In this document: piece by piece, positions 16,200 to 24,300 of the stretch
How the letters are laid out: each line of letters begins with the position of its first letter
How positions within the stretch are numbered: the stretch's first letter is position 1
NCBI RefSeq assembly: GCF_905373215.1
Contig: NZ_CAJPRT010000008.1
Location: 1-64,000, forward strand
From: an uncultured Campylobacter sp.
GTDB taxonomy: Bacteria > Campylobacterota > Campylobacteria > Campylobacterales > Campylobacteraceae
DNA: 64,000 bases
Reading direction: 5' to 3'
Notes under the pieces: generated by a model
The model's database searches: none
Seen by the model: only the letters and a program-made list of their open reading frames with translations
Told to the model about the DNA's origin: nothing
Translations under genes and position numbers: made by a program

Positions 16200-17921
16200 A
16201 TGTCGCAAAGAATCGTAATAGATCCGATAACCAGAATAGAGGGACATTTAAGAATAGAGGTTGTAGTGGATGATGAAAACGTCGTACGCGAAGCCTATAG
16301 TAGCTCCACTTTATGGCGCGGGCTTGAGACCATAGTAAAAAATAGAGATCCGCGCGACGCGGGATTTTTTATGCAAAGAATTTGCGGCGTATGCACCTTT
16401 TCGCACTACAAAGCGGGTATCGTCGCAGTAGAAAACGCCCTCGGCATCACTCCGCCACTAAATGCCTTGCTGACGCGCACGCTGATGGCTAACGCGCTAT
16501 TTTTGCACGATCATCCGGTGCATTTTTATCAACTTCACGGACTTGATTTCGTAGATGTAGTAAGCGCTCTTAGCGCCGATCCTAAAAAAGCAAGCGAGGA
16601 GGCGTTTAAATACTGTGATACCCCTTATGCGTGCGGTGCGGATAAACTAAAAGAGGTGCAAGATCGCGTGGGCGCTTTCGTTAAAAAAGGCGCTTTGGGG
16701 CCTTTTGCCAACGCCTACTTCGGTCATCCAACATATAAGCTTAGCCCGGAGCAAAATTTAATCGCTCTTTCGCACTATCTTGAGTGTTTGCGCATTCAGC
16801 GTACGGCAGCTCAGATGATGGCGATATTCGGTGCGAAGCAGCCTCATCCGCAAAGCCTCACCGTAGGCGGCGTCACCTGCGTGATGGATATCTTAAGTCC
16901 TGCGAGACTTGGCGAATATATGTCTAAATTTAAAGAGGTCGCGGACTTCGTAAATCGCGCCTACTATCCTGATCTCGTAATGGCTGCGAAGGCTTACGGT
17001 AACGAGCCTAGCGTGCTAAATGATATCGGTGTGGCAAATTTATGGACTCATCAAGAATTTCAGCTTTCAAAGAACGAATGGCTATTTCAAAGCGGCATGA
17101 TTATGAACGGCGATATTAGCAAGGTTTTGGAGCTCGATGAGAACAAGATTACCGAGGAGGCAACGCATGCGTGGTATAAAAACGATGCGGCGCTCCATCC
17201 TTACGACGGCGAGCAGGAGCCGAATTATACGGGCCTTCAGGACGGACAGAGCATCGACGCGCACGGCAAAGAAGCGCATACGAAGGTGCTCGATACCAAG
17301 GGTAAATACACCTGGATCAAGGCTCCGCGATACGACGGCAAACCGCTTCAGGTAGGACCTCTTGCAAATATCGTAGTAAATTACGCTAAGAAAAACGAGC
17401 GCGTGGTAAAGGTCGTGGATCAATTCCTAAAAGACGCCGGCTTGCCGCTTGAAGCGGTATTTTCAACGCTTGGACGAACGGCGTGTCGTATGATCGAGGC
17501 TAAAGTCGTAGCCGACAACGGACTGATTGCGCTAGAAAATTTGATCGCAAACATTAAAAGCGGCGATACCGAAACCTGCGCAAAATATGTAATTGATAAC
17601 TCCAAAGAATACAAAGGTCGCTATATCGGTCATGTACCGCGCGGTGCACTTAGCCACTGGTGCAGGATCGAAAAGGGCGTCATCAAAAACTGGCAGGCGG
17701 TCGTGCCGTCTACTTGGAACGCCACTCCTAAAGATAAAGACGGCGCTATGGGCGCTTACGAATCCTGCTTGATCGGACTTAAGCTTGCCGATCTTTCCAA
17801 GCCGCTAGAGATTATCCGCCGCATCCATTCATTCGATCCTTGCATAGCCTGCGCCGTGCACGTAATGGACGCTAAAGGGGCGGAGCTTGGCTGCTATAGG
17901 GTAGATCCCAGCAAAGGATAA
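16200..17921 (+). CDS. hydB: [NiFe] hydrogenase large subunit
   Basis: The 573-residue catalytic subunit binds the Ni-Fe(CN)2CO centre through four cysteines: RICGVC near residue 60 and DPCIACAVH near the end. About 15 residues follow the final His (VMDAKGAELGCYRVDPSKG); in this family such a tail is cut off by the HydD-type protease after nickel insertion. The N-terminal RIEGHLRIEV is typical. It has no signal of its own and is carried through Tat by HydA. The nickel supply depends on HypA/HypB, encoded 11 kb downstream. Confidence 0.96.
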   Translation: MSQRIVIDPITRIEGHLRIEVVVDDENVVREAYSSSTLWRGLETIVKNRDPRDAGFFMQRICGVCTFSHYKAGIVAVENALGITPPLNALLTRTLMANALFLHDHPVHFYQLHGLDFVDVVSALSADPKKASEEAFKYCDTPYACGADKLKEVQDRVGAFVKKGALGPFANAYFGHPTYKLSPEQNLIALSHYLECLRIQRTAAQMMAIFGAKQPHPQSLTVGGVTCVMDILSPARLGEYMSKFKEVADFVNRAYYPDLVMAAKAYGNEPSVLNDIGVANLWTHQEFQLSKNEWLFQSGMIMNGDISKVLELDENKITEEATHAWYKNDAALHPYDGEQEPNYTGLQDGQSIDAHGKEAHTKVLDTKGKYTWIKAPRYDGKPLQVGPLANIVVNYAKKNERVVKVVDQFLKDAGLPLEAVFSTLGRTACRMIEAKVVADNGLIALENLIANIKSGDTETCAKYVIDNSKEYKGRYIGHVPRGALSHWCRIEKGVIKNWQAVVPSTWNATPKDKDGAMGAYESCLIGLKLADLSKPLEIIRRIHSFDPCIACAVHVMDAKGAELGCYRVDPSKG

Positions 17922-17924
17922 ACG

Positions 17925-18599
17925 ATGAAAAAAAGATTTGCGGAATACGAGTTCTCAATCGGTCTTAGGCTCACGCACTGGCTGCGTGCGCTTTGCATTA
18001 CGATTTTGGTGATCACCGGATATTACATCGCTTTTGTTTTTACCGCGCCCGAGGTGAGTCCCGAGCCGGTGCTTTTCATGCAGGCCAAATTTAGATTCGT
18101 GCATCTGATCTTCGGCTTTGCGATGATCGGCGCGGCGATCTTTAAAACTTATCTTTTCTTCTTCGATAAAAAGAGCAGAAAAGAGCTTTTGAGTATCAAG
18201 GATTTTTTTAGCCCGCGCGTCTGGATAGCTCAGATCAAATACTATATCTTTTTGGGCGAGCACCCGCATCTTCGCGGCGTTTACAACCCGCTACAGTTCA
18301 TCTCCTATCTGGGCTTTTATCTAGTGCTATTCGTAATCTGCCTAACGGGTATGATCTTATATGTGCACGTCTATCACGAGGGGCTCGGCGGCGCACTATA
18401 CGGTCTCTTACGCCCGCTGGAAGCGGCGATGGGCGGTCTAAGCGAAGTGCGAATGATACATCATCTTTGTATGAATATCATCATAATCTTCGTGCCTATC
18501 CACGTCTATATGGCGGTCTTTAACGCCGTCAAGGGCAGGGACGGCGCGATGGATGCGATCGTAAGCGGCTATAAATTTAAAAAGGAAGAGCACGCTTGA
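17925..18599 (+). CDS. hydC: Hydrogenase cytochrome b subunit
   Basis: The 224-residue membrane protein has four hydrophobic segments and several His suited to bind two haems b (TLW-free start with RLTHWLRAL, then FVHLIFG, YHEGLGG, MIHHLCMN and VPIHVYM). It takes electrons from HydA and reduces menaquinone, making hydrogen oxidation electrogenic. It begins three bases after hydB and its stop overlaps the start of hydD, so the operon is tightly coupled. Confidence 0.94.
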   Translation: MKKRFAEYEFSIGLRLTHWLRALCITILVITGYYIAFVFTAPEVSPEPVLFMQAKFRFVHLIFGFAMIGAAIFKTYLFFFDKKSRKELLSIKDFFSPRVWIAQIKYYIFLGEHPHLRGVYNPLQFISYLGFYLVLFVICLTGMILYVHVYHEGLGGALYGLLRPLEAAMGGLSEVRMIHHLCMNIIIIFVPIHVYMAVFNAVKGRDGAMDAIVSGYKFKKEEHA

Positions 18600-19474
18600 G
18601 GGTGCTGGTACTGGGTATCGGCAACGTCATCTACGCGGACGAGGGCATAGGCGTGCACTTCGTCCGCGCGCTCGCGCAGAACTATAAATTTTATCCTAAA
18701 GCCGCCGCGCGAAATTCTATGGCGGGCGAGAATTTAACGGCGCAGAATTTTATGCAAAATTCCGCCCAAGTATCTGCGATACAAAATTCTACCTCGCAAA
18801 ATTCCATAGAGCGCGACCCCTTGCAAAATTTTGCGGATGAGAATTCTATCTTTAAGCAAAATTTCACGACAGCAAATTTAGACCGAAATTCTACTTCAGA
18901 AAATTCCGCAAAGCAGAATTCCGCTTCAAATTCTACTTCGCAAAATTCCGTAATAAATTCCGCAGCGCAAAGCTCTATTAATGCGAATCTTATTGCCGAA
19001 AATTCCGCCGCGACGAGCGATAGTGTGGATCAGATTAGCTTTATCGACGGCGGGACGCTGGCTAGCTTTTTGATGCCTACGATGGCGGAATTTGATGAAA
19101 TTTTGCTAGTAGATTGCATAGACGCGGACGGCGCAAAGGGCGGCGAGGTGTATTTTTTCGACTACGACGCGATGCCTAAGCAGATCAGTTGGAGCGGCTC
19201 GGCGCACGAGGTCGAAATGCTTCAAACCCTGCAGATGATGGACCTTTGCGGCGATCTGCCTCACGTTAAAATTCTAGCGGTCGTGCCGCAGCGCATCGAG
19301 GAAGCAAGCTTTAAGCTAAGTTCTGTGATATTACAGTCCTCAAAAATCATGGAAAAAACGGCGCTTAAGTACCTATCGGATCTTGGCTTCGCGCATGAAA
19401 AAATCGCCGATCTCAGCGCCCAAGACATCGCGGATCGATTTGCAAAAAAGGGGCGAGATGATAGTAGCATATGA
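18596..19474 (+). CDS. hydD: Hydrogenase maturation protease with large low-complexity insert
   Basis: HydD clips the C-terminal tail of HydB. The N-terminus has the family motif LVLGIGNVIYADEGIGVH, including the nickel-sensing Glu/Asp region. The conserved core resumes with SFIDGGTLASF, LLVDCIDADG and GSAHEVEML. Between about residues 35 and 142 lies an insert rich in Asn/Ser/Gln/Ala (repeated QNS, QNF and ENS), absent from ordinary HydD proteins of about 180 residues. Removing it gives the normal size. The DNA of the insert repeats AAAATTC-type words in one fixed phase. The TTG start at 18596 overlaps the hydC stop. Confidence 0.9.
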   Translation: MRVLVLGIGNVIYADEGIGVHFVRALAQNYKFYPKAAARNSMAGENLTAQNFMQNSAQVSAIQNSTSQNSIERDPLQNFADENSIFKQNFTTANLDRNSTSENSAKQNSASNSTSQNSVINSAAQSSINANLIAENSAATSDSVDQISFIDGGTLASFLMPTMAEFDEILLVDCIDADGAKGGEVYFFDYDAMPKQISWSGSAHEVEMLQTLQMMDLCGDLPHVKILAVVPQRIEEASFKLSSVILQSSKIMEKTALKYLSDLGFAHEKIADLSAQDIADRFAKKGRDDSSI

Positions 19475-21095
19475 GTTTAACTACCTTAATGAAAACGCGC
19501 TGATAGCGCACTTCTTGCTGTTTTATGCTCGCAAAAGCGCACTTGAGTTTTGCCTAAAAAAAGAGGCGAGCTTAATAAGCCTTTTCATGCGCGGCGGCGA
19601 GGATGAAATTTTAAAATTTAGCGACGAAGCGATGCCGCTGATTCCAAACTCCATATTTTTGGCAAAATCCTCCGTGCGCGTGGTGGACGAGGGCGGCGCC
19701 GAAGCAAAAACGCTGAAATTTAACGGCACGTTTGAAGGTGCCTCCTCGGGCGATTTAAGCAAATTTTTAGAGAATGAAATTTCAAACGCCCATAGCGCGG
19801 CTAAATTTAATAATTTCACTCCGCGAGTGATGAAGGAATACCTCGCTCGCACCGAGCCGTCTCAAAATGAATTCGGAATAATAAGCAGCGCCGACGTGCT
19901 TCATGAGGGAAAATTTAAAGCGGTATGCAGGGATAATTTCGCCGGCTTACTGGAGTTTTGCCGCATAAACTTATTTCATGCTCAGCAGGTGCAGATTAAG
20001 CGCGGCGGCGCAACTTTCACGCTCAAGGCAGACGTGGATTTTAGCGCCGATTTTCTGATAGCTGCAGGAGTGGGGGCGCTGGATGGGATTTTTGTGAGCG
20101 ATGAAAAGAGCAAAATCGCGCTCGCAGCCTTCGAAAAGCCGCTCATAAGCCTAAAAACCAATGCGATCTTTAGAAAAAACCACGAGGACACGCCTAAATT
20201 TTTTGACGTAAAGCTTGCGGGCGACATATTCATGTTTGCGCTGGGGCGCGCTTTGGCAAGCGACGGGATCTATTTTTTAAGCGCAAAATGTGAAAATGCT
20301 GCGCAAAAAGATAAAATTTTTAAAGTCGCGCCGCTGCAAAACGGCTTTTTGATCGTGCAAAACGAGGACTTTTTAAGCGGCAGCGCAAGCTCTTATCTGA
20401 AAAACGCAAACGACAAAAACTCCGCTCTTTTTGCGCTTACGTGCCGCGAAAAAGGGATTTTCAACGACTCCAAAAAACGCGTTTTGCGCTGCTTTTTGGG
20501 CGTGGGCACGGACGATGAGATCGCAATTTATGGCGAAAGCTCTAAGAAAATTCTACTTAAATTTAATCTGCCGCGCAGCTTTGACGAACTTAAGGCTCAA
20601 ATTTGCGCGGACGAAACGGGCGCGAAGCTGCTTGAAAATTTCAGCGCCAAATTTAACGTAAACGCCACGAAAATCGATGAAATTTTAAAAAGCGCAAACG
20701 CGGGATTTCACAGCATCTTTAACGTCGCCGCACAGCTTATCTGGGGGCACGATGCGGCGTTTTTGATAGCGGCTGCGGAGGATTTTGCGGGCGGCAAAGG
20801 GGTGCGACTCGATTTTTGCACCGATGAGCGCGGCTGCGTGCAAGCGGATAAAATTTTGCGCTCGGCGATGAGCTATGCGCTCGCAGGCGCCAATGAAAAG
20901 CTGTTTGCGTTCGGATTTTTCGATAGTTTGGGCTATTTTTTAAGCGATCTGGCGGATGAGCGCAAAGAGGACTTTGACGTTTTGATCTTCGGCGGAGCGA
21001 TGTTTAGCGGGCGCAAATTTGCGGATTTGATGCTTAAGCTTTGCAAAAATTTTGATGCGAGCTTTAGCGACAGCTTAGCGCTTCAAGCTCGCTAG
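19458..21095 (+). CDS. hydE: Hydrogenase operon protein HydE
   Basis: I set the start at ATG 19458 (MIVAYEFNYL), because AAGGGGCGAG precedes it; upstream in-frame codons lie inside hydD. The 545-residue product corresponds in position and size to HydE of Helicobacter, Wolinella and Campylobacter hyd operons. That protein is needed for hydrogenase activity but its chemistry is not established. The C-terminal part (NVAAQLIWGHDAAFLIAA, FGFFDSLGYFLSDL and LIFGGAMFSGRKFADLML) recalls the HypF/Kae1-like C-terminal fold. The gene overlaps hydD by 17 bases. Confidence 0.85.
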   Translation: MIVAYEFNYLNENALIAHFLLFYARKSALEFCLKKEASLISLFMRGGEDEILKFSDEAMPLIPNSIFLAKSSVRVVDEGGAEAKTLKFNGTFEGASSGDLSKFLENEISNAHSAAKFNNFTPRVMKEYLARTEPSQNEFGIISSADVLHEGKFKAVCRDNFAGLLEFCRINLFHAQQVQIKRGGATFTLKADVDFSADFLIAAGVGALDGIFVSDEKSKIALAAFEKPLISLKTNAIFRKNHEDTPKFFDVKLAGDIFMFALGRALASDGIYFLSAKCENAAQKDKIFKVAPLQNGFLIVQNEDFLSGSASSYLKNANDKNSALFALTCREKGIFNDSKKRVLRCFLGVGTDDEIAIYGESSKKILLKFNLPRSFDELKAQICADETGAKLLENFSAKFNVNATKIDEILKSANAGFHSIFNVAAQLIWGHDAAFLIAAAEDFAGGKGVRLDFCTDERGCVQADKILRSAMSYALAGANEKLFAFGFFDSLGYFLSDLADERKEDFDVLIFGGAMFSGRKFADLMLKLCKNFDASFSDSLALQAR

Positions 21096-21106
21096 ATCGG
21101 GCATAT

Positions 21107-21382
21107 ATGCGAATTTTCGACAAAACTCCTAAGTCTTATCCGCAAAACAGCGAGTTGCGCGGACATTGCGGTATTGACGGCCGCGCCGTGCGGGCCAAAT
21201 TTTGTGCGATAATTCGCGCGAAATTTCAAAAAAGCGGTAAAGAGCGCGGAAGCAAAGGATCAAATTTTATTAAATTTAGAGCATATTTTGCAGCGTCCGG
21301 AACGCTTTGTCCGCCCGCCGCGAGCGCATTTTACTCGCAAAACAGCTACTGTGGCGCGCAATTTATGAAAGCATGTGTATGA
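21107..21382 (+). CDS. Low-complexity spacer ORF coupled to hypF
   Basis: A 91-codon ORF fills the gap between hydE and hypF. It begins 12 bases after the hydE stop and ends in an ATGA overlap with the ATG of hypF. The product is basic and low in complexity (repeated AKF, KFQ, NFIKF and SQNS), with no domain. I read it as expanded repeat DNA that keeps translation running into hypF, not a functional protein; this is inference. Confidence 0.3.
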   Translation: MRIFDKTPKSYPQNSELRGHCGIDGRAVRAKFCAIIRAKFQKSGKERGSKGSNFIKFRAYFAASGTLCPPAASAFYSQNSYCGAQFMKACV

Positions 21383-24300
21383 AAGCGGCTAAATTTGAGG
21401 TTTTCGGAGCAGTTCAGGGGGTAGGATTTCGCCCGTTCGTCTACAAGCTCGCCGTGGATTTGGGGCTGAAAGGCGAGGTTTATAACGATGGCGAGGGCGT
21501 TAAAGTCATCGTTTGCGCAGACCTTTCCGAGCCGCAAAAAGGCTCGATTGATAAAAATTTCGCCCCTTTAAATTTCGATCAACCCAATTTTAACGAAAAT
21601 CAAGCGCAGAAAGTATCGTTATCGGCTGCTCGGTCTTTAAATTCTACCGAGTCGGATTCTAACAAGGCCACGAACTCATCACTAAATTTTGTAAGTTCAA
21701 ATTTAAACGAGAGCTCCTTTTCGCCGCAGAGCGCGCCGAATTCGCCAAATGATTTGACCGGCTCGTCGCGCGATTTATTGAATGATTTAGCAAGCCTGCC
21801 TGATTTAGATTTGACGAGCTTGCCGCATGATTTGACGAGCGATTTGCAAGCTGCAGCGAGCGAGAAATTTTTACCAAACTTATTCGAGACCGATCTAAAC
21901 GAGCAGGGCTCCATTTTGCCCGCTTCGTCGGATCAAAATTTCGTCGTGCAAAATTCGTCGCAGCAGCGCGGTATGTCGCAGAATGAATCGCTGTGCGACT
22001 TGCAAGATGCGAAAGGGGACTTGCAGGGCCTTAAACGCAATCCGCAAAACGTCGAGCAAGATCTGCACGAAGAAGAAATTTTAAAAATTTTCGAAGAGCG
22101 CCTTCGTAGCGAAGCGCCGCCGCTTTGCCGTATCGATAAAATTATCCGCACCGATCTAAATACGCAAGATTTTACGCAGAATTTTACTAATTTTAAGATC
22201 GCGCAATCCAAGGAGGGGCGTAAATTTAATCCAATTTTGCCCGATTTTGCGATCTGCGATCAGTGCAAAAAAGAGTTTTACGACCCCCAAAATCCGCGCT
22301 TTCACTACCCATTTATCAACTGCACGGATTGCGGCCCGCGCCTTAGCATCATCGCCGCGCTGCCGTATGACCGCGCAAATACCACGATGAGGGCGTTTGA
22401 GATGTGCGAGTTCTGCCGCGGCGAATACACGGACCCGCTTACGCGCCGCTATCACGCCGAGCCGATCTCCTGCCCGCACTGCGGTCCACAGCTGTTTTTA
22501 TGCGGCGCGGGCGGCGAAATTTTATCAAGCGGCGAGGAGGCGATAGTGCGCACGGCGGAGCTTTTGCGGCGCGGACAGATCGGCGCGATCAAGGGGATGG
22601 GCGGCTTTCACATCGTCTGCGATGCGACGAACGAGCGTGCAGTACGCATGCTGCGAACGCTCAAAAAGCGCCCGAGTAAGCCCTTTGCGATCATGTGTCG
22701 CGATGCAGCGCAGGCATGGCGCGCAGCGAGCCTAAGCGCAGAGGAGGAGGCGCTGATAGATTGCAATGTCAAGCCGATCGTGATTTTAAAAAAGCGTGAG
22801 TTTGTTTGGCGCACGCTGGCGGGTTTTGCAGCGGATTTCGGCACGCAAAATTTAAAGGCGCAAAGCAAAAATCCTATATCGCCGAGATTTGCGAGTGAGC
22901 AAGAAAAATCGGTGCAAGATCAAGACTCTGAGCTACGAAATTTATGCAATTTTGCAGCGCAAAAATTTAGCACGCAAGGCGCTGAAAATTGCGCAAAGCA
23001 GGGGAGGTTGCAGAGCGCGCAAATTCTTAGCAAGACGGCGCGCCGTAATTTCACCTGCGATACGCTAGCAGCAGACGACTCGCAGTGTGCGGCAAACGAG
23101 CTAGAGCGCACATACGATGGATCTGATTTGCGGCCTGCGGCGAGCGAGCCCGTTTCGCGAAACTCTGCGAATACTTCGAGTTTGCAATATGCCGCGGATA
23201 GGACGAACTCGCGACGTGGGGCGTGTGAGCAGGACTTGCAAAATGCTGCAGATAAGGCGGCTTTGCAATGCGTGGCGAATGGGCCTGATTCTCGGCTTGC
23301 GACAGACGAGTCTATTTCACAAAATTTGGCAAATATTCAGGACTTGCGACATGCTGAGGATGGGGCAGACTTGCAGCGTGTTGTATGCGAGCCGAGTCCG
23401 CAACAGACGATAAATTCGCAAGGTTCATGCTCTGCGCAGGCGTGTGTGGCGGAGGCGCACGGCGCATGTTCCGCTAACAGGGGAAATTTTGTGCATTTAC
23501 CTGCGAGCTTTTCGGCGATTTTTAAGGCGGGTGCGATTTTTATCGCTCCAAGCGTGGCGCCGAACCTTAATAAAATCGGCATTTTCCTAGCCAACACCGG
23601 CGTGCATCTGCTGCTTTTTGAATACTTTGATCGCCCGATCGTCGCCACAAGCGCCAATATTAGCGGCGAGCCCATTATTTTTAGCAGCGAGGAGTTGCGC
23701 GCGAAGCTGGGCGGCGTCATCTCGTTTTATCTGGATAACAACCGCGAAATTTTAACGCCGAGTGACGATAGTATCGCGTTTTTGCAGGAATTTAAAAAAG
23801 AAGCTGCAAGCGCGAATGTAAACGATCGCACGCACGATATATACACGCTTGAGACCCGGGCTCACAGCGAGAATATGGCGCAAAATTTTGAAGCACCGCA
23901 TGTTATGTCGCTTCCCTCGATCGATACGAAGTCCGATTTGAACGTGATTATAAAGCGGCAGCCGAATGAAAATACGTCAAACTCGAAAAGCGATGATCTG
24001 AAACGGGCAAATTCCAAGCAAGGCTCGAAGCGTGATCCGAGTGAAGGTCTGCAAAGCTCGCAAGTAGCCGTTTGCGAGCTAAAAAATTCGCAGAATTTAT
24101 CAAAAAAAGCAAAAAACGAGCAAGAAAGCGCCGCGCTAGGTAGCATCTGTGATGCGGCGACAGCCGATGAAAGCGCCGATGCGGCGATAGATAGTTGTGA
24201 CGCACTCTCGGATGACGGGCACAACGTCGTGGCATCAAACGATGAACGCGACGGTGCATCTTTAAATTTTAAAAACGGCGTGGCATTGATTGATATGAAG

